DNA from: a virus
Reading direction: 5' to 3' (one strand)
DNA length: 60,979 nucleotides
Virus record (IMG/VR): IMGVR_UViG_3300044638_007105
Coordinates: 1-60,979 of that record
Shown: positions 1 to 7,451 of the stretch, piece after piece
Numbering within the stretch: the stretch's first letter is position 1
Layout: every line of letters starts with the position of its first letter
Translations under genes and position numbers: made by a program
The notes under the pieces: model-generated
Seen by the model: the letters and a program-made list of their open reading frames with translations, nothing else
Database searches by the model: none
Told to the model about the DNA's origin: nothing

Positions 1-16
1 AAAATTTCCGGAAAAA

Positions 17-48
17 TTTGTCTATAAATTTCCTCTTATGTATATTTG
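17..48 (+). promoter_or_regulatory. Host-type (Bacteroidota) promoter
   Basis: TTTG at 17-20, 20 bases, then TATATTTG at 41-48, five bases before the ATG at 53. This is the -33/-7 pattern of Bacteroidota vegetative promoters. Confidence 0.6.
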
Positions 49-52
49 TCTT

Positions 53-613
53 ATGGAACATAAAATTATAAACACAGGAGATTATTTGCTAATAGTAGAT
101 GAAGATGTATATTCTATCAAAAATGGTGACTATTGTTATGACCTAGTAACTAAATCTATAAGACAATGGATTTCTGAAGATAGAGCCTTTATAGAGTTAA
201 GAAAAATCATATCTCATTTACCACTCAACAACTCACCAATACTTAAAGGTGTAGATTTATTACCACCACTTGAAGATGATATTATAGGAAAACCTTTAGA
301 TAACTATATAAGAGAAAGGCATAATCAAGATGAGTGTGTTGGTTTTATAGATGGCTACAACAAAGCCAAAGAGAAATATAAGTACACAGAGGAGGATGTT
401 ATGAAAGCATATGATTTTGGTAGTAATGCTTTATTGGGTGTATCTAAAAATAGTCTTATCCAATCCCTCCAACAACCAAAGATGCCTGTTGGGTTTAAGT
501 GTAAAACAGATTGTTGTTATAGGTGTATTGAGGGATTAGATGAATGTAATCCAAATTTATTAACAACCAACTCACAAGGTTTTACTCAATGGGTAGGAGA
601 ATGGATTTATTAA
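53..613 (+). CDS. Hypothetical protein with GDYL segment
   Basis: A 186-aa protein of unknown function. The start at 53 is preferred over the in-frame ATG at 38 because the latter lies upstream of the promoter -7 box. The N-terminus (HKIINTGDYLLIVDED) resembles the GDYL segments inside the two polyprotein-like genes downstream, where a beta-rich, SH3-like fold seems likely. The C-terminal part has a Cys cluster (CKTDCCYRCIEGLDEC, about residues 150-165) that could bind a metal. It is probably expressed early, because it has a host-type promoter. No catalytic motif is recognised. Confidence 0.7.
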   Translation: MEHKIINTGDYLLIVDEDVYSIKNGDYCYDLVTKSIRQWISEDRAFIELRKIISHLPLNNSPILKGVDLLPPLEDDIIGKPLDNYIRERHNQDECVGFIDGYNKAKEKYKYTEEDVMKAYDFGSNALLGVSKNSLIQSLQQPKMPVGFKCKTDCCYRCIEGLDECNPNLLTTNSQGFTQWVGEWIY

Positions 614-624
614 ACAAAACTAAT

Positions 625-1014
625 ATGAAAAATGAATTTGTAATATACGAACAAGCATTAGCTTTAAAAGAATTAGGATTTGATGAACCTTGTTTAGCAT
701 TTTATTCTCCTAAAGAAGAATTATATCCTGTATTTCAAGAACCATCAAAAGGACCTTATTTCAATAATGGAAATTTTATAGAAACTTTAAGAGCACCACT
801 TTACCAACAAGCATTTAGATGGTTTAGAGAGAAACACAATCTAGTATTCAACTTTATAAGTTATAATATTGTAAAACCTGGAGAATATCATTGGTCTATA
901 ACATGGAATGATGAAGCTAAAGCATCAGGTATAGTTAAAACATATGAAGAAGCAGAACAAGCTTGTTTATCTAAACTTATAGAAATAGTAAATGACAAAC
1001 GAAGAAATTCATAA
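625..1014 (+). CDS. Conserved small phage protein, ALALKELGF type
   Basis: A 129-aa protein beginning MKNEFVIYEQALALKELGF. ATGs at 589 and 601 are also in frame, but 625 gives the N-terminus I associate with this recurrent family of Bacteroidota phages. The signature is ALxLKExGFD near the start, APLYQQAFRWFREKHN in the middle and a KTYEEAEQACLSKLIE helix at the end. The same layout forms the C-terminal domain of the HNH endonuclease at 56955. Its role is unknown. It follows the stop of the previous gene by 11 bases and overlaps the next gene by 23. Confidence 0.75.
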   Translation: MKNEFVIYEQALALKELGFDEPCLAFYSPKEELYPVFQEPSKGPYFNNGNFIETLRAPLYQQAFRWFREKHNLVFNFISYNIVKPGEYHWSITWNDEAKASGIVKTYEEAEQACLSKLIEIVNDKRRNS

Positions 1015-1312
1015 TATTGAAGTTGGTGATAAGCTTTATGTTGACCATAAGATTCATAAAAGAATTTTTAATGGTGATTGGTTTATTGTCTATAAGCCTG
1101 ATAAATTCTATACCGTTTTTGAAATTGATAAAACAAAAGATTATATTAAATTAACCACTGCTTCTGAATTGAGTTTGAATAAGCTTGTTGTTTATAAATC
1201 TTCTAATGTTAAAATTCCCATTTCCATTCCCACTCTTTATATGCAACATTTTAAATTGCTTAAGAAAAAAGATTATGAATTTATTAATATCGATTATTTT
1301 GCTCAGATATAG
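992..1312 (+). CDS. Hypothetical protein
   Basis: A 106-aa basic protein that overlaps the preceding gene by 23 bases, so it is probably translationally coupled. It starts MTNEEIHNIEVGDKLYVDH; the EVGDKLY segment followed by beta-type sequence recalls the EVGRxYxF starts of the small proteins at 2527 and 3176. No catalytic motif or membrane segment is visible. A 94-residue antisense reading frame spans its 3' end but has no supporting signals. Confidence 0.6.
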   Translation: MTNEEIHNIEVGDKLYVDHKIHKRIFNGDWFIVYKPDKFYTVFEIDKTKDYIKLTTASELSLNKLVVYKSSNVKIPISIPTLYMQHFKLLKKKDYEFINIDYFAQI

Positions 1313-1320
1313 ATATTTAT
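1313..1320 (+). promoter_or_regulatory. Putative late promoter box ATATTTAT
   Basis: ATATTTAT lies 20 bases before the ATG at 1341. It sits inside a perfect dyad, TATAGATA-TT-TATCTATA (1308-1325). The same box precedes most virion-type genes here. Confidence 0.5.
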
Positions 1321-1340
1321 CTATATAAAAGAAACTTAAT

Positions 1341-1667
1341 ATGGAAAAAAATATAAAAATAGTTAGGCTAACTGAAAACGATTTGGAGCGTATGGTTAAA
1401 AAAATTATAAAAGAAGATTCAGTTGAGCTTACCACTGTTAGGCTAATTGATGATACTTATGATTTACTAACAACTTTGGGTTATGAATATGTTGAAGATT
1501 TATATATTCAGGATTTGTATGAGGCCGCAGAAGTATTGGAGGATGAATTATATGATGGTGATCATGGTCCTAATATGAATAAAGAAATTGAAGATTTGTT
1601 AACAAACATTTATGAAATAATTGGTTATCCTGATGAGGCCGAAGATTGGGATGAATCTGAATATTAA
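1341..1667 (+). CDS. Acidic protein with putative capsid-targeting N-terminus
   Basis: A 108-aa protein. Residues 8-25 (VRLTENDLERMVKKIIKE) form a basic amphipathic helix ending in I-K-E; the rest is strongly acidic (for example DEAEDWDESEY at the end). The same N-terminus with small changes occurs in the genes at 52208 and 59411. It matches a T4-type capsid-targeting peptide that the prohead protease would cut after E25. The mature part is mostly helical and has no known domain. A late-type promoter box precedes it. Packaging is inferred, not shown. Confidence 0.75.
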   Translation: MEKNIKIVRLTENDLERMVKKIIKEDSVELTTVRLIDDTYDLLTTLGYEYVEDLYIQDLYEAAEVLEDELYDGDHGPNMNKEIEDLLTNIYEIIGYPDEAEDWDESEY

Positions 1668-1668
1668 C

Positions 1669-2103
1669 ATGAGAAAAAGAGATAAACTAAAAGCCATTAA
1701 TGAGGCCAACCAAAGATTGGAGGAAAAGTGGTATCATACTTTGGCTACAACCGCTGCTTTACTTGCCTCTAGTCAGGGAGAATTAAAAGCACAAAATCAG
1801 CAAGATTATAAAAGTCATGAAATTGAACAAGTAACTGAAACTAAAGCTCAAAAGGAAATTAAAGCAATGATGGTCATTGGTCAGGATAATACAATTCCTT
1901 CTGTATATGTTGTTGGTAAATCACCAGATATTGCAACGGCAAAAAAAATAGCCTTAATGAATGCCAAACAAGAACTTATTAAGAAATATAAAGAAAACAA
2001 AGATATCTTTAAAAATCTTGGTATGTCAGATATGGGTATTAAAGCCGAGGTTATAAATAAAACCGAAGATGGAATTGAATATCATATCTTATTTGGCAAG
2101 TAA
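1669..2103 (+). CDS. Hypothetical protein, LPP20-like repeat region
   Basis: A 144-aa protein that begins one base after the previous stop (ATG at 1669; upstream in-frame ATGs would overlap the previous gene). The N-terminus is basic and contains AINE (I10-N-E12), a possible prohead-protease site, then a short hydrophobic patch (TLATTAALLASS). The C-terminal half, with DIATAKKIALMNAKQELIKK, has the alternating Ala/Lys helix seen in LPP20-type proteins, a weak similarity. It is the second gene of a late-type pair and is closed by the terminator at 2123-2153. Confidence 0.65.
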   Translation: MRKRDKLKAINEANQRLEEKWYHTLATTAALLASSQGELKAQNQQDYKSHEIEQVTETKAQKEIKAMMVIGQDNTIPSVYVVGKSPDIATAKKIALMNAKQELIKKYKENKDIFKNLGMSDMGIKAEVINKTEDGIEYHILFGK

Positions 2104-2122
2104 AAAATTTTTATAATTAATT

Positions 2123-2153
2123 AATCCCATGGGCATTCTCTGTGGGATTTTTT
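2123..2153 (+). terminator. Rho-independent terminator
   Basis: Stem AATCCCA/TGGGATT around an 11-base loop, followed by TTTTTTG, 20 bases after the stop at 2103. Confidence 0.75.
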
Positions 2154-2225
2154 GTTTTATCTAATATGTGGAAATGGTTTTTGATGTCCGGAATCCGTCT
2201 TTTATCCCCCTACCCCCTTTTTTTA

Positions 2226-2257
2226 TTTGGTCATTTAATTTATTCTTCTTATATTTG
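2226..2257 (+). promoter_or_regulatory. Host-type promoter
   Basis: TTTG at 2226-2229, 20-base spacer, TATATTTG at 2250-2257, four bases before the ATG at 2262. This arrangement is identical to the promoter at 17-48. Confidence 0.6.
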
Positions 2258-2261
2258 TCTT

Positions 2262-2498
2262 ATGAAAACATTTGTTAAAATTTTATTGTTCGTTTCTTTT
2301 ATTATGTCATTTATTTTTGTGGGTGGTGTGGTTGTGGATGGTCTGATGGCTTTGTTTCCCGTTTCTGCTAGTGAATGGTTTCCCGTTATCAGATTTATCT
2401 TGTGGATATTTACCTTTACCTTTAATTTAATTTTAACTTTTATTTTATATTTTATATTGGTTTATATTATTTCTGTGGTAATGAGTTTGTTGATGTAA
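2262..2498 (+). CDS. Small membrane protein
   Basis: A 78-aa, very hydrophobic protein with two or three membrane segments (residues about 4-28, 40-60 and 60-77). The start at 2262 is set by the host-type promoter ending at 2257; an upstream in-frame start would run through the promoter and the terminator before it. A holin or an early membrane-modifying protein would fit its size. Nothing in the sequence decides between them, and the host-type promoter argues somewhat against a late lysis role. Confidence 0.6.
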   Translation: MKTFVKILLFVSFIMSFIFVGGVVVDGLMALFPVSASEWFPVIRFILWIFTFTFNLILTFILYFILVYIISVVMSLLM

Positions 2499-2517
2499 AA
2501 TAAAATTATTATATTTG
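2486..2517 (+). promoter_or_regulatory. Host-type promoter
   Basis: TTTG at 2486-2489 (inside the end of the previous gene), 20-base spacer, TATATTTG at 2510-2517, upstream of the ATG at 2527. Confidence 0.55.
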
Positions 2518-2526
2518 TATTAATAA

Positions 2527-2775
2527 ATGGAGGTAGGCAGAAAATATAAATTTAAAGATTCGTTAAACTTTGAATCTATTAGAGGTTATGAATTTATCTT
2601 TTTGGGCTTTACCGGCCGACACAATGATACTTGTGTGGCCAATCTTATTATTGGTGGATTACCTAGTCCTGTTTGTAAACATTTTAATACTATTTCTTGG
2701 GATTTATTGGTTGAACCCGATTATGTACCACCCATACAAGGTGAATCAAGATTAATTTTTAGATTTATTCGTTAA
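2527..2775 (+). CDS. Small hypothetical protein, EVGRxYxF type
   Basis: An 82-aa protein starting MEVGRKYKFKDSL, first of a tight run of four small genes (2527-3415) behind a host-type promoter. The EVGRKYKF start and predicted beta-rich body resemble the protein at 3176 (MIEVGRYSFYGV). Its stop overlaps the next start (TAATG). Function is unknown. An overlapping 61-residue reading frame at 2570 is judged a shadow. Confidence 0.65.
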   Translation: MEVGRKYKFKDSLNFESIRGYEFIFLGFTGRHNDTCVANLIIGGLPSPVCKHFNTISWDLLVEPDYVPPIQGESRLIFRFIR

Positions 2776-2987
2776 TGGAAATAGTTAAGGTTATAATTAG
2801 AAAGGCAACATTACCAACTTATTGGTATGCCGATAAAATAGGACAAGTCTTTGAATGTTATCAACGTGGTTCAAATCAATACCAAGTTGTGGAACATAAA
2901 GGTTCGGTTTGTTTTATTGTTGCTGACGATTGTATTCCTACTGATTGTATTGGTCGTAAACCAATTAAAAGATTAAAATTAATATAA
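2775..2987 (+). CDS. Small hypothetical protein
   Basis: A 70-aa protein overlapping both neighbours by one base (TAATG junctions), so it is cotranscribed and coupled. The central part, WYADKIGQVFECY, and a closing basic segment (RKPIKRLKL) suggest a small beta-barrel, perhaps nucleic-acid binding. No family is assigned. Confidence 0.65.
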   Translation: MEIVKVIIRKATLPTYWYADKIGQVFECYQRGSNQYQVVEHKGSVCFIVADDCIPTDCIGRKPIKRLKLI

Positions 2988-3172
2988 TGGAAAGACAAGA
3001 AGGATATTATTGGGTTAAATATAAAACAGGACATCAAATTGCTTATTGGGGTGTATGGATATCAAGTAAATTTGCTTGGTTTTGTATAGGAAGTGAAGAA
3101 CAATATGAAGATTCGGATTTTGAACACATTAATGAAATAAGAATTAAACAACCTGGGGAGTTACCTGATTAA
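2987..3172 (+). CDS. Small hypothetical protein, GYYWVKYK type
   Basis: A 61-aa protein starting MERQEGYYWVKYKTG. The pattern GYYWVK...IAYWGVW...DSDFEHINEIRI is a recurrent small phage protein type that I recognise only by shape. It is rich in Trp and Tyr and predicted to be all-beta. It is coupled to the previous gene by a TAATG overlap. Function is unknown. Confidence 0.65.
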   Translation: MERQEGYYWVKYKTGHQIAYWGVWISSKFAWFCIGSEEQYEDSDFEHINEIRIKQPGELPD

Positions 3173-3175
3173 ACT

Positions 3176-3415
3176 ATGATTGAAGTAGGTCGATATTCTT
3201 TTTACGGTGTTACGCATATTAACGTCATGGATATTAAATATGAAGATGGTGATGTCCACTATTTTGTTCAACCCGATGTAAACCCTGAAGGTTGGTGGGT
3301 TAATTCTAATAATATGAAACGTATCTGTACTGATTTTAATTTAACGTATGTCGGTCCTTATGTCCCCATCCAACCAAAACCTTATCTAAAGGAATTTCGT
3401 TTTCCTGTCGACTAA
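3176..3415 (+). CDS. Small hypothetical protein, EVGR type
   Basis: A 79-aa protein, last of the four-gene run, three bases after the previous stop. It begins MIEVGRYSFYGV, like the gene at 2527, and ends in a Pro-rich stretch (GPYVPIQPKPYL). It is predicted beta-rich with no catalytic signature. A late-type promoter for the next gene begins 17 bases after its stop. Confidence 0.65.
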   Translation: MIEVGRYSFYGVTHINVMDIKYEDGDVHYFVQPDVNPEGWWVNSNNMKRICTDFNLTYVGPYVPIQPKPYLKEFRFPVD

Positions 3416-3432
3416 TTTTATTTTCTTGTTGG

Positions 3433-3440
3433 ATATTTAT
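3433..3440 (+). promoter_or_regulatory. Putative late promoter box ATATTTAT
   Basis: The box ends six bases before the GTG at 3447, the same short spacing as at 5976, 14686, 39330 and 56942. It decides the start of the next gene. Confidence 0.5.
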
Positions 3441-3446
3441 TATTTA

Positions 3447-5444
3447 GTGAGAGAACAATACAATATAGAAGACTTGGATTTTTTCTATAACGCTAGAACA
3501 TTATTTTATGAAATTGGTTATGATGATAAACCTGTAAAAATTCATGATGCTGTTAGTGATGATAATGGTTATTTAATACATGTTGGTATTCGTGATGGTG
3601 AATATAATATTTGTTATTATATTTTCGTTGGTGAGGATAGTACTGAAGTTGAGGAATGTATTGCAGGTCAAAAGTTATTGCTGAATGCTTTAAATAACGG
3701 GAATATTGAACCAATTATGTCAAGTCTTGATGTAGAAGATGTTTTTAATTCATTAAATGAATCGACCGACAATTACCAACCAAAATTATATCTAAGATTT
3801 GAACCACCGATTCATAACGATACTCTTGGCATTAGACAATTGGATAAAATTTTAATTTTGATTGAAAATGAATACCCAACAGTTAGTTGGTTTCAAGGTC
3901 AAGAACCTTCCCAATACAATCCTTTTATCCAAGAAGGTGAAGATATCCCCGAACAAGTTAAATCTATCACCATTGGTTATTGGCCTGATAAACCAAATCT
4001 TTTAACTTATGGTCAGTGGGATGATAATGAAGAAGGTTATACAAATACAATTGACGGTTGGTTGTGGCTTGAAGAACGTGATGTTGATTATGATAAAACT
4101 TCCGATTTATTTAATTCATTGAATGAATCCGATGAATCAAGAATTCCTAGTGCCGGTGATTATCTTATTTTTGTTGGCAGTGAATATGGTAAATGGTTCC
4201 ACCCACTTTTTACAGTTGGTAAAGTTTATAAAGTGTTTAACACCTCAGAAGGCATTATAGAAGTTCAAAATGATAGGGGTGGTCTATCAAATTTTAGTGT
4301 TGATTTACTTGACAATCTTAATTGGGAAACTTGGTTTCGATTAGCCAAATTTGATTATGACAAAACAACAGAAATCTTCAATCAATTAAACGAATCCACG
4401 TACCAACCAAAATTAAATTTAAGATTTGAGGATGGTATTTCTGATGCTAATGAACTTGATAAGGTATTAAAAGTTTTAAGTCTTGTTTATCCTGGATTAA
4501 AATGGCTAGGAGGCGACCCAATTACGTCACACAATGTTATTCGTAATGTTGAAGATGATGAAAGAGAAGATTTTATATACGACCCAATTTATTATTTAAC
4601 AATTGGTTATTTTCCTCACGCTCCAGATAAACTTACTTATACAAATGGACCTGATGATGATATTGGTTATGCGGATGAGGAACAACATGGTTATAATTGG
4701 GTTGACGGTTGGGAATGGGTACAAAAAAATGAGGTTGACTATGATGAAACATCAGATATCTTTAATCAACTAAATGAATCGTATGATTTTCTTAAAACAA
4801 CAAATTTAATTGGTTATAGTTTTAAAACTGTAGCTACTACTGACTCTAGGTATTGGATTATTCGTCATGTTTTTAATGATAAAGGTGGTTACGTAACTGT
4901 TACTATGGAATACTCACCACTTTTTATTACAGACGTAGGAATAGAAGGTTTTCCAACAACAAAAACAATAAAAAAAGATAAGGTTATTGATTTTATTAGT
5001 TCTGGTAAATGGGAAATTGTTAGTGTACCTAATCAGATTGATTCTTTTGATGTTTTTGATAAACTAAATGAATCTACTCGAAAAGAAGATGGATTTACTT
5101 TAATTTTTGACCCACCAATTGAGGACCCAAAAACAATGGAAATGGTTTTGATGAAATTACAAATTATTCATCCTGATTGGACTTGGGTTAATGATAAAAG
5201 ATTGATTGATTACAATATTTTTGATTCGGGTGAAATAGGGTTTTATAAAGGACAATATGATACTGTAGTTGGTGCCTTAACCGTTAACCATCCTGAATGG
5301 GAAAACTCAAAAGGGGTTAGTTGGAGTTCTACCGATTATGACGAACCTTATATCAGAAATATGCCAAAATATAATGGTTGGGAGTATATAGAAGAATTAG
5401 GTGACATACCAACTACTGAAGACATTTTTAATCAATTAGGTTAA
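3447..5444 (+). CDS. Polyprotein-like protein with six segments joined by FNxLNE-S
   Basis: A 665-aa protein. The GTG at 3447 is chosen because a TTG at 3426 would place the late promoter inside the gene. The motif (I/V/L)F(N/D)xLNE followed by S recurs at residues ending E105, E227, E316, E444 and E542, and the C-terminus is the same motif cut short (EDIFNQLG). The segments are 105, 122, 89, 128, 98 and 123 residues. Segments 2, 4 and 6 are related to each other (PKLxLRFE or TLIFDPPI starts, TIGYxPxxPxxLTY, GWxWxE/Q). Segment 3 carries the GDYL domain also found in the next polyprotein. L-N-E is a prohead-protease type site, so it may be cut into six small virion proteins. No enzyme motif is recognised. 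Confidence 0.8.
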   Translation: MREQYNIEDLDFFYNARTLFYEIGYDDKPVKIHDAVSDDNGYLIHVGIRDGEYNICYYIFVGEDSTEVEECIAGQKLLLNALNNGNIEPIMSSLDVEDVFNSLNESTDNYQPKLYLRFEPPIHNDTLGIRQLDKILILIENEYPTVSWFQGQEPSQYNPFIQEGEDIPEQVKSITIGYWPDKPNLLTYGQWDDNEEGYTNTIDGWLWLEERDVDYDKTSDLFNSLNESDESRIPSAGDYLIFVGSEYGKWFHPLFTVGKVYKVFNTSEGIIEVQNDRGGLSNFSVDLLDNLNWETWFRLAKFDYDKTTEIFNQLNESTYQPKLNLRFEDGISDANELDKVLKVLSLVYPGLKWLGGDPITSHNVIRNVEDDEREDFIYDPIYYLTIGYFPHAPDKLTYTNGPDDDIGYADEEQHGYNWVDGWEWVQKNEVDYDETSDIFNQLNESYDFLKTTNLIGYSFKTVATTDSRYWIIRHVFNDKGGYVTVTMEYSPLFITDVGIEGFPTTKTIKKDKVIDFISSGKWEIVSVPNQIDSFDVFDKLNESTRKEDGFTLIFDPPIEDPKTMEMVLMKLQIIHPDWTWVNDKRLIDYNIFDSGEIGFYKGQYDTVVGALTVNHPEWENSKGVSWSSTDYDEPYIRNMPKYNGWEYIEELGDIPTTEDIFNQLG

Positions 5445-5472
5445 AAAACTTTTCAATTTAAAGTTAATTTAT

Positions 5473-5480
5473 TATCTTTG
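5473..5480 (+). promoter_or_regulatory. Host-type -7 box TATCTTTG
   Basis: TATCTTTG lies 17 bases before the ATG at 5498. The -33 element is weak (TTTC about 18 bases upstream). Confidence 0.4.
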
Positions 5481-5497
5481 TTTAAATAATTAAATCT

Positions 5498-5746
5498 ATG
5501 AAATTCGGAACATTTTTATCTTTATTAGGTGGTACCACTAATCTTATCCTCACTATTGTTAATTTACTTGAAGGACAAAATCAAATAGCTTCAGTATGGG
5601 GTACAGCATCTATTTGGGCCTTTTCTACTTTTTTTACTGAATTAAACCTTAGTAAAAAAGAAAAACAAATTCAAAACATTAAAGACGCTATTGTTTCTTC
5701 TGAAAACGAAGTTGAGGCGATTAACAAAATTAACGACATACTTTAA
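5498..5746 (+). CDS. Small membrane protein
   Basis: An 82-aa protein. Residues about 5-24 (TFLSLLGGTTNLILTIVNLL) and 31-46 (VWGTASIWAFSTFFTE) look like two membrane-inserting segments; the rest (KKEKQIQNIKDAIVSSENEVEAINKI) is a charged amphipathic helix. A hairpin membrane protein with a cytoplasmic helix would fit a holin or an antiholin, but that is a guess. It is followed two bases later by the next gene. Confidence 0.6.
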   Translation: MKFGTFLSLLGGTTNLILTIVNLLEGQNQIASVWGTASIWAFSTFFTELNLSKKEKQIQNIKDAIVSSENEVEAINKINDIL

Positions 5747-5748
5747 AT

Positions 5749-5970
5749 ATGATTCGTACTGTCACTGTAAACTACAAAGGTCTTGAACTAGAATGTAAGG
5801 GTTATCATACACCTTATAAAAATAATGGGCGGGATAATCCACCTGATAATGAATGTTTTGAAATTGATACCGTTATTTGGAACGGTGTGGATATTTTAGA
5901 AGTACTTGATTCTTTAAATGTTGATTGGTGTGAGTTAGAATCGGTATGTCTCGAGTTTTTAAACGACTAA
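5749..5970 (+). CDS. Small conserved phage protein
   Basis: A 73-aa protein beginning MIRTVTVNYKGLELECKG and containing EIDTVIWNGVDILEVL. I recognise this pattern (T-V-x-Y-K-G-hydrophobic-E-hydrophobic, then TVxWNGVD) as a recurrent small phage protein of unknown function. It is predicted alpha/beta and not secreted. It probably shares the transcript of the membrane protein before it. Confidence 0.65.
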   Translation: MIRTVTVNYKGLELECKGYHTPYKNNGRDNPPDNECFEIDTVIWNGVDILEVLDSLNVDWCELESVCLEFLND

Positions 5971-5975
5971 TAGAG

Positions 5976-5983
5976 ATATTTAT
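5976..5983 (+). promoter_or_regulatory. Putative late promoter box ATATTTAT
   Basis: The box ends five bases before the ATG at 5989. If transcription starts about six bases after the box, the mRNA would be leaderless. Confidence 0.5.
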
Positions 5984-5988
5984 TATCG

Positions 5989-7026
5989 ATGAGTAATATA
6001 AATTCTTTCTACGATAAAAAAATTATTTGGTTGGCTGACTACAATATTTGTGGTGATAATTTTAACTATTTTAAAAATCAACTAATAACCATACTAAGAT
6101 CTTTAAAAGAATTAGATAACCATGTTATAGAAACACTTAATAATATTGGAATTGATTTAAAAAAATATAATGGTTGTTTATTGTATGTAAGATTCATCAA
6201 CAGAAGTACTAATATTAAGTATTATTCTGTTGATGATTATGAACAAGGGGATGATGCACATTTAGATGCTTTGGAGGCTTATCAAGATTTTGTTGATCGT
6301 GGATATTCACCTTTAATATGGTCCGATTTAATAGGTAATACTACAGATACTTACGATATTTTTGATAAAATAAGTGAGTCAAATGAGTACTCAAATGTTT
6401 CACATTTAATTAATAAAAAAATTTGGTTTGACTATCCAACCGAAAGGGAAGACATTGAAAAAGTAAATCAATTTTTTATCGATAACGGTTTCCGTGGTTT
6501 AAAGAGTGATAATATAGACGAGTTTGAAGATTTTATTTATGATAATGATGCAGCTTATTTTAAATTAACACAACATACATCACCTTTACATAGTGTTGAA
6601 GAAAGAAGACCTTATATTGATTATTTTTCTTTGGATTGGACAAACCCTGAAAGATTAAAAAATGACCCAAGCTTTATTTATTATCAAGATATTTTAAATA
6701 TGACTGATACCACTTTAGACATTCTTTCCAATTTGAATGAGTCGGTAGAAGAAATGCAACCAAAAATCGGTGACTACCTTTATTGTCATAAAGAAGTTGT
6801 TATGGATGATGGTAGCAAAGAAACAACAGTAGGTAAATTCTACCAAATTAAAAATGTAATGCGTGATAGGTTGGAGATATTAAATGACCATAGAGGTGAC
6901 CACGTATTTGGTACTAACCCTAAAACATATTGGTATTATGGTATTTGGTTCCATTTAATACCAAAAGAACATAAAAAAGATTTTGATTCTTTTAATCCTG
7001 AAGACATCTTCAATCAGTTAGATTAA
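5989..7026 (+). CDS. Second polyprotein-like protein, three segments
   Basis: A 345-aa protein with the same junction motif as the gene at 3447: YDIFDKISE-S ending at E130, LDILSNLNE-S at E251, and a truncated copy, EDIFNQLD, at the C-terminus. Segments are 130, 121 and 94 residues. Segments 1 and 2 both open with a KKIxW sequence and look like tandem copies. Segment 3 (IGDYL...TVGKFYQI...WFHL) is homologous to segment 3 of the first polyprotein (AGDYLIFV...TVGKVYKV...WFRL). Late-type promoter. I infer cleavage by the prohead protease at I/L-x-E. Function of the products is unknown. Confidence 0.8.
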   Translation: MSNINSFYDKKIIWLADYNICGDNFNYFKNQLITILRSLKELDNHVIETLNNIGIDLKKYNGCLLYVRFINRSTNIKYYSVDDYEQGDDAHLDALEAYQDFVDRGYSPLIWSDLIGNTTDTYDIFDKISESNEYSNVSHLINKKIWFDYPTEREDIEKVNQFFIDNGFRGLKSDNIDEFEDFIYDNDAAYFKLTQHTSPLHSVEERRPYIDYFSLDWTNPERLKNDPSFIYYQDILNMTDTTLDILSNLNESVEEMQPKIGDYLYCHKEVVMDDGSKETTVGKFYQIKNVMRDRLEILNDHRGDHVFGTNPKTYWYYGIWFHLIPKEHKKDFDSFNPEDIFNQLD

Positions 7027-7052
7027 CCCTATTATTTTTATTTCTAAGAACT

Positions 7053-7060
7053 ATATTTAT
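7053..7060 (+). promoter_or_regulatory. Putative late promoter box ATATTTAT within a dyad
   Basis: The box lies 20 bases before the ATG at 7081 and overlaps a perfect inverted repeat, ATTTATCTA-ATA-TAGATAAAT (7055-7075), which would form a hairpin at the transcript 5' end or a dyad for a regulator. Confidence 0.45.
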
Positions 7061-7080
7061 CTAATATAGATAAATTGGTT

Positions 7081-7434
7081 ATGACAGGTACTACAAAAAA
7101 CGAAACATATAGTGTTAGAGCATTATATGAAGTCATCAAACTTAGTCTTTTAATGCGAGATAGAGATTTAGTCCATTTCATTAGAACAATGAATGATAAT
7201 ATCATCGAGGACTTTGAAAAGATTAAAAAAAATCCTAATACACCTTTAAATGATATTATAAAATACTATGAAAATTATACCATAGTTTTTATGATGATTA
7301 GAGCGATAATGCAAGAAGCTAACATTTCTTTTTACCAAGAAAAAACAAGGGAAGTTACAAATTATTTTTTAACTGACGAATTATATATAAAATCAGAGAA
7401 ACCATCAAAATCAGTTTATGATGATGAAGATTAG
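7081..7434 (+). CDS. Hypothetical helical protein
   Basis: A 117-aa protein starting MTGTTKNETYSVRALYEV (ATG at 7081, preferred over TTG at 7075). It appears all-helical and ends in an acidic tail (SVYDDED). It has no L/I-x-E tag near the N-terminus although its promoter is of the late type. No family is recognised. Confidence 0.65.
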   Translation: MTGTTKNETYSVRALYEVIKLSLLMRDRDLVHFIRTMNDNIIEDFEKIKKNPNTPLNDIIKYYENYTIVFMMIRAIMQEANISFYQEKTREVTNYFLTDELYIKSEKPSKSVYDDED

Positions 7435-7435
7435 C

Positions 7436-7443
7436 ATATTTAT
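7436..7443 (+). promoter_or_regulatory. Putative late promoter box ATATTTAT
   Basis: The box ends eight bases before the ATG at 7452, overlapping the end of the previous gene's transcript region. Confidence 0.45.
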
Positions 7444-7451
7444 TTGATAGA

